Below are positions 26,763 through 34,426 of a stretch of DNA of 64,000 bases, piece by piece. The translations under genes and the position numbers were made by a program. The DNA comes from Actinomycetales bacterium (GTDB lineage Bacteria > Actinomycetota > Actinomycetes > S36-B12): positions 64,137 to 128,136 of the forward strand of contig WGLX01000001.1 of the NCBI GenBank assembly GCA_016125355.1, read 5' to 3'. Position 1 is the first letter of the stretch, and each line of letters begins with the position of its first letter. The notes beneath the pieces are model-generated. The model saw nothing but the letters and a program-made list of their open reading frames with translations. It was not told where the DNA came from and did not search any database.

Positions 26763-27239
26763 TTAGAAGGGCGGCTCGTCGAAGCCCGCGCCACCCGACG
26801 GGCCGGAAGCCCACGGGTCGTCGGCCTTCGCGGAGGCTCCGCCTCCCGAGCTGTCACCGAAGCCGCCACCGCGCGAGACGCGATTGACCTTGGCGGTCGC
26901 GTAGCGGAGTGCGGGGCCGATGTCGTCGACCTCCATCTCCACGACGGTGCGCTTCTCGCCCTCGCGAGTCTCGTACGAGCGCTGCTTGAGTCGGCCGGTG
27001 ACGATGACGCGAGTGCCCTTGGTGAGGCTCTCGGCCACGTTCTCGGCGTACTGCCGCCACACGCTGCAGCGCATGAACAGCGACTCGCCGTCCTTCCACT
27101 CGTTCGTGGCCTTGTCGAGCACGCGCGGCGTGGATGCCACGGTGAACGACGCCACGGCGGCACCGCTCGGGGTGAAGCGCAGCTCCGGATCGGCGGTCAG
27201 GTTGCCGACGATCGTGACGACGACGTCACCGGCAGCCAC
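26763..27239 (-). CDS. ssb: Single-stranded DNA-binding protein
   Basis: A 158-residue SSB. The OB fold covers residues 1-115 ([19 protein letters not shown], then [20 protein letters not shown]). A glycine-rich linker follows, and the acidic tip FDEPPF recruits partner proteins. GTG start at 27239 shares one base with the rpsF stop codon (TAG/GTG), so translation is coupled. Binds and protects ssDNA at forks. Confidence 0.97.
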   Translation of the reverse strand: MAAGDVVVTIVGNLTADPELRFTPSGAAVASFTVASTPRVLDKATNEWKDGESLFMRCSVWRQYAENVAESLTKGTRVIVTGRLKQRSYETREGEKRTVVEMEVDDIGPALRYATAKVNRVSRGGGFGDSSGGGASAKADDPWASGPSGGAGFDEPPF

Positions 27240-27547
27240 TACTCGGCTCCCACCGCGACGGGCTCGTCGAGGCGCAGCACCTTGGTGCGCAGGACCGCCT
27301 CGTTCAGGGACAGCTGCCGGTCGAGCTCCTTCACCGCGTCCACCGTCGAGGTGAGGTTGATGACGGCGTAGAAGCCCTCGGCCTTGTGGTTGATCTCGTA
27401 GGCGAGCCGGCGACGGCCCCAGATGTCGACCTTCTCGACGGATCCACCGTCGGCGCGGATGACGTTGAGGAACGCCTCCAGGCTGGGAGCAATGGTCTTC
27501 TCCTCGAGATCGGGATCGAGGATCACCATGACCTCATAGTGACGCAT
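27239..27547 (-). CDS. rpsF: 30S ribosomal protein S6
   Basis: A 102-residue S6 starting [16 protein letters not shown], with [17 protein letters not shown] in the middle. ATG at 27547 is preceded by AAGGAGG at about 10 nt; the TTG two codons earlier is less likely. First gene of the rpsF-ssb-rpsR-rplI operon. In many bacteria an S6:S18 complex represses this operon through a leader RNA. Confidence 0.96.
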   Translation of the reverse strand: MRHYEVMVILDPDLEEKTIAPSLEAFLNVIRADGGSVEKVDIWGRRRLAYEINHKAEGFYAVINLTSTVDAVKELDRQLSLNEAVLRTKVLRLDEPVAVGAE

Positions 27548-27575
27548 GAACAACCCACCTCCTTCGGACTAGGCG

Positions 27576-27594
27576 GCCACGGTCTCTCCGTGGC
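27576..27594 (-). promoter_or_regulatory. Possible rpsF leader hairpin
   Basis: A perfect 7-bp stem (GCCACGG/CCGTGGC) with a 5-nt loop, ending 28 nt before the rpsF ATG and about 11 nt before its AAGGAGG. Position and the CCG in the 3' arm would suit an S6:S18 autoregulatory leader, but I cannot align it to the known motif. Confidence 0.35.
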
Positions 27595-27699
27595 AGGAGG
27601 GTGCAATGCGTGCGCCCGGCGCACCGAGCAACCCCGCAAGGGTACCGGGCACGTGGACGAAGGCGAAATCCGCCCGCCCAGGCACCCCCACCTTCACCG

Positions 27700-27757
27700 C
27701 GAGTGGCGGGTTGTGCGCTGGTCCCAACAGCTCGGCGCCCGCACAACCCGCCACTCG
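27700..27757 (-). terminator. Terminator hairpin after the MBL-fold hydrolase
   Basis: A perfect 18-bp inverted repeat (27700-27717 and 27740-27757) with a 22-nt loop, 25 nt beyond the stop of the leftward hydrolase gene and before rpsF. The arm GAGTGGCGGGTTGTGCG is similar to the arm of the ino1 terminator at 39027. Confidence 0.7.
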
Positions 27758-27782
27758 AGGGTGGATCCGGCGACGATCGGCC

Positions 27783-28619
27783 TCAGGCCGGAGCCAGGGC
27801 GTCGGCCTGCATGGCCGCGACGATCTCAGCCAGGACGGGCTGGCCGGGCTGCGGGGGCACCTGCGCCGCCGGGACGGCGTGGAGCAGCTCGAACGCCCGG
27901 TCCACCATCGCCGGACCGATCGTGGGGCCATGGCAGGTGGCGATCGTGCGCGGCGCCAAGGCCCGCAGTCTCTCCACCTCGGCGTGGTAGCGGGGTCCGT
28001 CCACCATCTCGACCCAGGGGCTGTTCCACTTCTGGAACGTCGTGAAGCCGTGCGCCCACTCGTCGGGGTCGATCTCGTCGACGAAGCCCGTCGCGCGCGG
28101 GACCGGGGTGGCGAAGCAGTCCGATGCCCAGTACACGCCGGTCACGGGGTCGAGCAGCCCCCGGGTCGTGGGGGAGTCGTAGAGCGGAGGACGCACCGCG
28201 CGCAGCAGCCGGTCACCGACGTCGAAGGACTCACCATCGCCGACCCAACACCACCGGTCAGGCGACGGCATCGGGCCCTCGGCCGACATCCGCTGCATGA
28301 GATACCAGCTGCCCACGATCGTGGCTCGGGGACAGGCCTCCATGAGGGCGGCCATGTTCCCGTAGTGATCCACATCGTCGTGGGAGACGAAGATCCAGCG
28401 CACGTCCTCGGGCTCGACGAGGCCGAACACCTGCTCGAGCACCGAATCCCGGTCGACGGGAGTGCCCGTGTCGACGACGACGGGTTCGCGTCCCCGGATC
28501 ACCATGGCGTTCATATGGACCGCGAGCGGACCCTCGCCCTCCCCGTGGATGGCCTGGATGACGTAGGTCTCGGCGGCGATCGGGATCGGCTCGCGGCGCG
28601 GCAGCACGGCAGACGACAT
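27783..28619 (-). CDS. Metallo-beta-lactamase-fold hydrolase, variant metal motif
   Basis: A 278-residue protein with the metallo-beta-lactamase fold: beta strand VVVDTGT (48-52), metal motif SHDDVDH (H80, D82, D84, H85) and a late TCHGPTIGP histidine. The usual HxHxDH is HxDxDH, so the second histidine is aspartate; flavodiiron-type relatives have HxExDH. ATG at 28619 follows AGGAGGAAG; the longer ORF adds 14 residues. Divergent from a LuxR regulator across 149 bp with a palindrome. Substrate unknown; an oxidoreductase-like diiron site is possible. Confidence 0.8.
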   Translation of the reverse strand: MSSAVLPRREPIPIAAETYVIQAIHGEGEGPLAVHMNAMVIRGREPVVVDTGTPVDRDSVLEQVFGLVEPEDVRWIFVSHDDVDHYGNMAALMEACPRATIVGSWYLMQRMSAEGPMPSPDRWCWVGDGESFDVGDRLLRAVRPPLYDSPTTRGLLDPVTGVYWASDCFATPVPRATGFVDEIDPDEWAHGFTTFQKWNSPWVEMVDGPRYHAEVERLRALAPRTIATCHGPTIGPAMVDRAFELLHAVPAAQVPPQPGQPVLAEIVAAMQADALAPA

Positions 28620-28715
28620 TGACTTCCTCCTGGTCGGGCGGCGGATCGCCGCGTGTGCCATGAATCTGCCCGCGTAGACGGTTGGCCGGCCATCCCTCGA
28701 TCGTGGGGAACGTCA

Positions 28716-28731
28716 CCCCCAGAATTGGGGG
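28716..28731. promoter_or_regulatory. Palindrome between the MBL hydrolase and LuxR genes
   Basis: CCCCCAGAATTGGGGG, 6 bp perfect in each half with a GA/AT centre, in the divergent region about 95 bp from one start codon and 38 bp from the other. Candidate operator for the adjacent LuxR-type regulator; no binding evidence. Confidence 0.45.
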
Positions 28732-28756
28732 ATACCGCAGGGCCTCCCGGGTCGGT

Positions 28757-28762
28757 CACAAT
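28757..28762 (+). promoter_or_regulatory. Predicted -10 element of the luxR gene
   Basis: CACAAT ends 6 nt before the ATG at 28769, with no Shine-Dalgarno between: probable leaderless transcript. The palindrome at 28716 would lie just upstream of the -35 region. Confidence 0.4.
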
Positions 28763-28768
28763 CGTGCG

Positions 28769-29875
28769 ATGCGTGCCGACGTCGTTGAACGCCAGCTGAC
28801 CGGCCTCGCGCGCTCGGGACTGGACTCGGACGCCTTCGCGCAGGGCGCCCTTGACCTCCTCCAGCGGGCCGTGCCGTTCGAGAGCGCCTGCCTGGCGTTC
28901 ACCGACCCCGTGACCGAGCTCCTCACGGGAACCGTGAAGCTCGACCTGCCCGACGCCCGCGATGCCGAGTTCGCGCGCCTGGAGTACGAGACGGACGACA
29001 TCAACCAGTTCCAGGACATCGCATCGCGCGAGGTCCCCGTGGGGGTGCTCTCCCTCGACACCGAGGGTCACCCGGAACGAAGTCGACGCTTTCGCGAGTT
29101 CCTGGTCCCCCACTTCGATCAGGGGAACGAGCTGCGCGCCGCCTGTCGCGTGGGCGGACAGACGTGGGGCCTGCTGGGCCTCTACCGGCCCACTGCCGCC
29201 ACCGGCTTCAGCCCGGCCGAGGCCGCCTTCGTCGCCTCGATCGCCCCCCTGCTCGCCAGCGGGATCCGAGCTGGACTGGTCGTCGAGGCGGCCGACCCGG
29301 GCCGCGAGCCAGCCGACGGGCCCGCCGTCCTCGTCGTAAGCGGCACGAACGACGTCGTCCAGGCCTCCTCCGGCGTCGTTCGCCGGCTCGCCGACCTAGG
29401 CGCCGACCCCTGGGGCGAGTTGCCGATCTCCCTGTCCTCGGTCGTCAGCGCAGCACGGTCCTATGCCACGGGAAGGTCGGAGACCCCCGCACGTGCGCGA
29501 ATCCGGACCGCCGCCGGGACATGGCTCGTCGTTCACGCCTCGACCCTCTCGTCGCCTCATGGAAGCCGAGGAGACGTCGTGGTGACGATCGAGGAGGCGC
29601 GACCGCCCGAGATCGTCCCCCTGGTCGTCGCGGCATTCGCCCTCACCGATCGCGAGCGCGAGGTCGTGCGGCTGGTGCTCGCAGGGTCCTCGACCCAGGA
29701 GATCGCCGCGGAGCTGTTCCTGTCGCCCTATACGGTCCAGGACCACCTGAAGAGCATCTTCGTCAAGGCCGGCGTCAGCTCGCGTCGTGAGCTGCTCGCG
29801 AGGGTCTTCTTCGAGCAGTACGCGCCACGCATCGGGGGAACGCTCAGCGCCACGGGCTGGTTCACCGCCGACTAG
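28769..29875 (+). CDS. LuxR-type transcriptional regulator with GAF-like sensor
   Basis: A 368-residue regulator. The N-terminal 200 residues look like a GAF-type sensor (CRVGGQTWGLLGLYR). The C-terminal LuxR helix-turn-helix is FALTDREREVVRLVLAGSS followed by EIAAELFLSPYTVQDHLKSIF (about 298-350). ATG at 28769 was preferred over the first ORF start because a -10 element sits directly in front of it and the earlier residues are unlike a protein start. It probably controls itself and the divergent MBL-fold gene. Confidence 0.85.
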   Translation: MRADVVERQLTGLARSGLDSDAFAQGALDLLQRAVPFESACLAFTDPVTELLTGTVKLDLPDARDAEFARLEYETDDINQFQDIASREVPVGVLSLDTEGHPERSRRFREFLVPHFDQGNELRAACRVGGQTWGLLGLYRPTAATGFSPAEAAFVASIAPLLASGIRAGLVVEAADPGREPADGPAVLVVSGTNDVVQASSGVVRRLADLGADPWGELPISLSSVVSAARSYATGRSETPARARIRTAAGTWLVVHASTLSSPHGSRGDVVVTIEEARPPEIVPLVVAAFALTDREREVVRLVLAGSSTQEIAAELFLSPYTVQDHLKSIFVKAGVSSRRELLARVFFEQYAPRIGGTLSATGWFTAD

Positions 29876-29891
29876 GGCTGTCGTGGGCCAC

Positions 29892-29897
29892 TAGGGT
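29892..29897 (+). promoter_or_regulatory. Predicted -10 element of xth
   Basis: TAGGGT, 7 nt before the GTG at 29905 and no Shine-Dalgarno: probable leaderless transcript. Confidence 0.42.
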
Positions 29898-29904
29898 TTC
29901 CGGT

Positions 29905-30693
29905 GTGCGGATCGCCACCTGGAACATCAACTCCGTCACCGCCCGGCTTGACCGCCTGACGGAGTGGCTGGAGTCGGCGCAGCCCGACGTCGTCGCCCTG
30001 CAGGAGCTCAAGTGCACGACCGAGGCCTTCCCCGCAATGCCCATCCAGGCGCTGGGCTATGAGTCCGTCGCGCACGGCAACGGCCGATGGAACGGCGTGG
30101 CCATCCTGAGTCGCGTGGGCCTCGAGGACGTCACCCTCGACCTGGACGAGCAGCCCGAGTTCGACGGTGTCGTCGAGACGCGCGCGGTCGGTGCGACCTG
30201 CGGCGGTGTCCGCGTCTGGAGCGTCTACGTCCCGAACGGGCGGGAGCCGGACCATCCGCACTACTCCTACAAGCTGGACTGGTTCGGTGCCCTGAGGAAC
30301 ACGGTCCGCCGGGAGCTGTCGAGCGACCCGGCCCTTCCCTACGCGGTCATCGGCGACTACAACGTGGCGCCGACGGACGACGACGTCTGGGACATCGCGC
30401 TGTTCGCCGACTCGACGCATGTGACGCAGCCGGAGCGCGATGCTCTGGCCGCCCTGCGCAACGAAGGCCTGGCCGATGTGCCGCCGCGAGCCCTCAAGGG
30501 CGAGCCGTACACGTTCTGGGACTACCGCAACGGCGCCTTCCACCGCGGCTGGGGGATGCGCATCGACCTCGTCTATGCCAACCCCGCCTTCGTCGACCGG
30601 GTCAGCGATGCCTGGATCGATCGCGAGGCGCGCAAGGGCAAGGGGGCCTCCGATCACGCGCCGGTCGTCGTCGACCTGTCGGACGCACCATGA
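29905..30693 (+). CDS. xth: Exodeoxyribonuclease III / AP endonuclease
   Basis: A 262-residue enzyme of the exonuclease-endonuclease-phosphatase superfamily. Motifs: MRIATWNINSVTARLDRL at the N terminus, the metal glutamate in VVALQELK, GDYNVAPTDDDVWD, YRNGAFHRGWGMRIDLVYA and the final DHAPVVVDL with the catalytic D-H pair. It cleaves abasic sites and trims 3' ends in base excision repair. GTG start. The stop overlaps the femX-like start by 4 bp. Confidence 0.92.
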   Translation: MRIATWNINSVTARLDRLTEWLESAQPDVVALQELKCTTEAFPAMPIQALGYESVAHGNGRWNGVAILSRVGLEDVTLDLDEQPEFDGVVETRAVGATCGGVRVWSVYVPNGREPDHPHYSYKLDWFGALRNTVRRELSSDPALPYAVIGDYNVAPTDDDVWDIALFADSTHVTQPERDALAALRNEGLADVPPRALKGEPYTFWDYRNGAFHRGWGMRIDLVYANPAFVDRVSDAWIDREARKGKGASDHAPVVVDLSDAP

Positions 30694-31838
30694 CCCTGAC
30701 GGTCCGCATCATCACCCGCGAGCAGCACCTTGCCTGGGTGTCCACCCGACCGGCCGTCTCGTTCCTGCAGCTTCCCGAATGGGCCGACGTCAAGGCCGGC
30801 TGGCGCGGCCAGTCGCTCGGCTGGTTCTCCGGCTCCCAGCTCGTCGGCACCGGCCTGGTCCTCTACCGACCCGTTCCCCGGCTGCCGCAGCGATCCCTCG
30901 CCTACCTGCCAGAAGGACCGGATATCGACTGGCTGCGCGAGGAGCATCCCGGACTGCCCCTCGAGGACTGGCTCCGTCCGCTCGTGGCGCACTGCCGATC
31001 CCAGGGCGCGTTCCAGGTGAAGATGGGACCCCCCGTCGCCCTGCGTCGCTGGGATGCCGCCTCCGTCAAGGCGGCGATCGCCCGCCGCGACGACGATCCT
31101 TCGGCACCCGATCGACTCAGCGAGGTGCAGGCCGACTGGCACTCCCGCGGCGGGGCCCAGGTCGTGGAGCGGCTGCGCTCGGCCGGCTGGCATCAGGAGC
31201 CCGCGACCGGTGCCGGGTTCGGGGACGTGCAGCCCCGCTACGTCTTCCAGGTGCCGCTCGCCGATCGCTCCCTCGACGAGATCTTCGCCGGCTTCAACCA
31301 GCTGTGGCGACGCAACATCCGCAAGGCGGAGAAGGCCGGTGTCTCGGTCTCCGAGGGCACGCGCGAGGACCTCGCGGCCTTCCATCCGGTGTACGTAGAG
31401 ACGGCCCACCGTGACCACTTCACCCCGCGCGGGCTCCCGTACTTCGAACGGATGTGGGATGCCCTGAACGCGGAGGAGAAGCGACTCAGCCTGTATCTCG
31501 CCCACCACGACGGCCACGTCGCGGCGGCGACGCTCATGGTCCGCGTCGGGACGCACGCGTGGTACTCCTATGGCGCCTCGACGACCGCCGACCGGGATGT
31601 CCGGCCCTCCAACGCCCTGCAGTGGCGCATGATCTCGGACGCCCATGCGGCCGGTTGCACGGTCTACGACCTGCGGGGAATCGCCGACACCCTCGATCCG
31701 TCGAACCACCTCTTCGGCCTCGTACAGTTCAAGGTGGGCACCGGAGGCTTCGCCCAGGAGTACGCGGGGGAGTGGGACTACGTCCTTCGCCCGCTGTGGG
31801 CCAAGGGCTTCCGCGCCTACCTGGCTCGGAAGGGGTAG
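30690..31838 (+). CDS. FemX/FemAB-family aminoacyltransferase
   Basis: A 382-residue protein of the FemABX fold (two GNAT-like domains). Signs are FLQLPEWADVKAGWRGQSLGW near the N terminus, YVFQVPLADRSLDEIFAGF, QLWRRNIRKAEKAGVSV and the C-terminal YDLRGIADTLDPSNHLFGLVQFK with KVGTGG. FemX-type enzymes add the first amino acid of the peptidoglycan interpeptide bridge, from aminoacyl-tRNA onto lipid II. ATGA overlap with xth upstream; the racemase-like gene follows 2 bp after. From memory Streptomyces has the same pair beside rpsF. Confidence 0.85.
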   Translation: MTLTVRIITREQHLAWVSTRPAVSFLQLPEWADVKAGWRGQSLGWFSGSQLVGTGLVLYRPVPRLPQRSLAYLPEGPDIDWLREEHPGLPLEDWLRPLVAHCRSQGAFQVKMGPPVALRRWDAASVKAAIARRDDDPSAPDRLSEVQADWHSRGGAQVVERLRSAGWHQEPATGAGFGDVQPRYVFQVPLADRSLDEIFAGFNQLWRRNIRKAEKAGVSVSEGTREDLAAFHPVYVETAHRDHFTPRGLPYFERMWDALNAEEKRLSLYLAHHDGHVAAATLMVRVGTHAWYSYGASTTADRDVRPSNALQWRMISDAHAAGCTVYDLRGIADTLDPSNHLFGLVQFKVGTGGFAQEYAGEWDYVLRPLWAKGFRAYLARKG

Positions 31839-31840
31839 TC

Positions 31841-33007
31841 ATGGCCTTCGCGGTGACGGTCAATCGGGAGCGGTGGCGCGACCACCAGGACACAGTGGCC
31901 GACGCGGTGCGGCGCTCGGCCGGTGCACCGGTGGTCCCCGTCATCAAGGGCAACGGCTACGGCCTCGGCCAGCGCCTGCTGGCGGATGAGGCCATCCGCC
32001 TCGGCGCCGACACGGTTGCCGTGGGTACGGTCTTCGAGGTCGACGAGGTGGCCGAATACGGCACCTACGACATCATCGTGCTCGAGCCGTTCGACCCCCG
32101 TGACGCCTTCGCCACCGACGCCTGGTGGCGACTCGGACAGCAGCTCCATGCCGGCAGGGTGATTCGCACCGTCGGGTCCAAGGAGGCGCTGCTGGCCCTG
32201 GCGGCCGGCCACGGATCCGTTCGCGTGCTGCTCGAGGCCCAGACGTCCATGCACCGCTTCGGCTTTGACGAGTCCGGGCTGCTCCGTGTCCTTGCCGACG
32301 CTCAGGTGCGCCAGGCGTTCGCGATGGGCCGGGTCCTGGTCGAGGGGCTCGCTCTGCACCTGCCGTTGGCCCAGCCAGCCGACGAGGTCGATCCGAGGGG
32401 TGCCGACCTCGGCACCGCCAAGGTGCGGGAGGTCGTCCGGTGGGCCGGACTATGGCAGGCCGAGACCGAGGTGTGGTCCGGCCACAACTCTCCCGAGTGC
32501 CGCATCTGGGTCTCGCACCTCGAGGACATGGAGCTCCAGGCGATCTCGAACTCCCTGCCGGACGTCGTCGTCCGCAACCGGGTCGGGACCCGCCTCTGGA
32601 TCGGCGACCGTAGTGCGCTGCATGCCTCGGGAACCGTGCTCGCGGTCCACCCGTTGCCCGGCGGCAGTCACGTCGGCTACCGCCAGCGCACCGGCCCCAA
32701 GGAGGGAACCCTGGTAGTGGTGTCGGGCGGCACCTCGCATGGCATCGGCCTGAGTGCTCCCACGCCCGCGGCAAGCGTCCGACAACGGGTCGTGACGGCC
32801 GGCACCGGTGCCCTCGATGCAGCCGGCCGGGCGCTGTCACCGTTCCGGTGGGCCGGCAAGCAGCGCTGGTTCGCCGAGCCGCCGCACCAGCACGTGTCGA
32901 TGCTGTGGCTGCCGAAGGGGTGCGTCATCCCCTCCGTCGGCGATCGCATGGCCGCCGATGTGCGCTTCACGACGTCACGCTTCGACGCGGTCCTCGGCCT
33001 CGACTGA
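31841..33007 (+). CDS. Alanine racemase-like PLP protein
   Basis: A 388-residue fold-type III PLP protein. The PLP lysine lies in VVPVIKGNGYGLG (about residues 29-41), where typical Alr has KADAYGHG. The C-terminal region carries HVSMLWLPKGC and GDRMAADVRFTTSR, parallel to the racemase VSMD/GD motifs but different. It lies 2 bp after the femX-like gene, so the pair is cotranslated and probably serves peptidoglycan bridge chemistry. Divergence from classical Alr makes the substrate uncertain. Its 3' end overlaps the convergent GT87-like gene by 33 bp. Confidence 0.78.
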   Translation: MAFAVTVNRERWRDHQDTVADAVRRSAGAPVVPVIKGNGYGLGQRLLADEAIRLGADTVAVGTVFEVDEVAEYGTYDIIVLEPFDPRDAFATDAWWRLGQQLHAGRVIRTVGSKEALLALAAGHGSVRVLLEAQTSMHRFGFDESGLLRVLADAQVRQAFAMGRVLVEGLALHLPLAQPADEVDPRGADLGTAKVREVVRWAGLWQAETEVWSGHNSPECRIWVSHLEDMELQAISNSLPDVVVRNRVGTRLWIGDRSALHASGTVLAVHPLPGGSHVGYRQRTGPKEGTLVVVSGGTSHGIGLSAPTPAASVRQRVVTAGTGALDAAGRALSPFRWAGKQRWFAEPPHQHVSMLWLPKGCVIPSVGDRMAADVRFTTSRFDAVLGLD

Positions 33008-34426
33008 GTCGCGGGCGCGGTGGCCGATCGTCAGGCGGTCCGGCGCTCCATCGAACGGACCGCCTGCTGGATCGTCGGCGTCCTCGGGATAGCCGTCCGT
33101 TCGGACGGGATCGTGCTCCGGGCGCAGGATGTCCCTGATGACGACCGCCATGAGGTACACCGTGGCGAGCACGTGGATGAGGATCGCCACGGAGTACTCC
33201 TGGCCGGTGAGGCCCTTCTGCCCTTCCGTTCCGTAGGCCACGAGGAACCACCAGATGCCCAGGAAGTACACGACCTCGCCCGCCTGCCAGATCAGGAAGT
33301 CCCGCCAGCGCGGTCGCGCCATGACGGCGAGCGGGATGAGCCAGAGCGAGTACTGCGGGGAGTAGACCTTGTTCGTCAGGGCGAACGCCGCGACGATGAG
33401 GAACAGCAGGCTGACAAGTCGTGGACGGCGCTTCGCGACCAGCGCGAGAACCGCGATGCCCCCGCACAGCAGCGCGAAGAGGCCGGTCGCCACGACGTTG
33501 AGCCGGTCCGCCGGAACCGTCGTGATGCCAGCCTCGCTGAGCATGAACCAGATGGACCCGAAGTCCTCGCCCCGCTCACTGCTGAACCGGTAGAAGTACG
33601 ACCAGCCCTCGAAGTTGGCGAACATGACGGGCAGGTTCACGACCAGCCACGACGACGCGGCCCCCGAGAGGAGCAGGCCGAACGCGCGCCACCGTGAGGT
33701 CCGTAGGGCGAGGACGAGGAAGCCGCCCAGCAGGATCACCGGATAGAACTTCGCGGCGACCGCGAGGCCGAGGAGCACGCCCGCAGCGAACGGGTGCTGG
33801 CGCGCCCAGGCAAGAAGGCCGAGGCCGATGAAGGCCAGCGGAAGCAGATCCCAGTTGATCGTCGCGCCGAGGATGAGTGTGGGAGCCAACGCCACCAAGA
33901 GGGCATCCCACGGACGTCGCCGGACGGTCAGCGCGGTCGCGATGACGGCCACGAGAAGGGGAATAAGCAGCAGCACCACGTTCACATCGAAGAACAGCAC
34001 CTCGACGTGCCGCGGGCTTGTGACGTCCTTCAGGCCCCGGGTGATCATCCCGGCCAGCTGCATGAAGCCGCCGGTGAGCACGGGGTACTCGAGGTGTTGG
34101 CCGTCGGCCGTCGCCTGCACGTAGGGGATCAGGCCATCCGAAAAGCCGCGCAGGAAATAGAGCGGGGGAATGTCGCTGTAGCAGAGGTGCTCGTAACGCT
34201 CGGGTGCCCTCCACAGCTGGTTGCGGCAGGACAGGTCGAGGACGTACCCGAGCATGTACGCGAGGGTCGTGAGCGCCACGACCGCACGCAGCGGCGAGAG
34301 CCAGGAGGATCCGTACCGTGCCCAAAGGCCGACCGGGCCACCCATCCACCCGAGCGAGTGCCGGGCCACCGGGTCCGCACGGGTGGGGACAACCACCGGC
34401 GGGCTCGGTGGCGTCGGGCGGCTCAC
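32975..34426 (-). CDS. GT87-like (DUF2029) polytopic membrane glycosyltransferase
   Basis: A 483-residue protein with about 10-12 membrane helices and a hydrophilic tail from about residue 430. An extracytoplasmic loop after helix 1 contains YSDIPPLYFLRG and LEYPVL, with an acidic residue typical of GT-C catalytic loops; FYPVILLGGF and NKVYSPQYSLWLIPL are also family-like. It is the counterpart of M. tuberculosis Rv0051, next to ponA1. GT87 enzymes use polyprenyl-phosphate sugars to build cell-wall glycans; the product here is unknown. GTG start overlaps the PBP stop by 4 bp. Confidence 0.82.
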   Translation of the reverse strand: MSRPTPPSPPVVVPTRADPVARHSLGWMGGPVGLWARYGSSWLSPLRAVVALTTLAYMLGYVLDLSCRNQLWRAPERYEHLCYSDIPPLYFLRGFSDGLIPYVQATADGQHLEYPVLTGGFMQLAGMITRGLKDVTSPRHVEVLFFDVNVVLLLIPLLVAVIATALTVRRRPWDALLVALAPTLILGATINWDLLPLAFIGLGLLAWARQHPFAAGVLLGLAVAAKFYPVILLGGFLVLALRTSRWRAFGLLLSGAASSWLVVNLPVMFANFEGWSYFYRFSSERGEDFGSIWFMLSEAGITTVPADRLNVVATGLFALLCGGIAVLALVAKRRPRLVSLLFLIVAAFALTNKVYSPQYSLWLIPLAVMARPRWRDFLIWQAGEVVYFLGIWWFLVAYGTEGQKGLTGQEYSVAILIHVLATVYLMAVVIRDILRPEHDPVRTDGYPEDADDPAGGPFDGAPDRLTIGHRARDSVEAEDRVEA

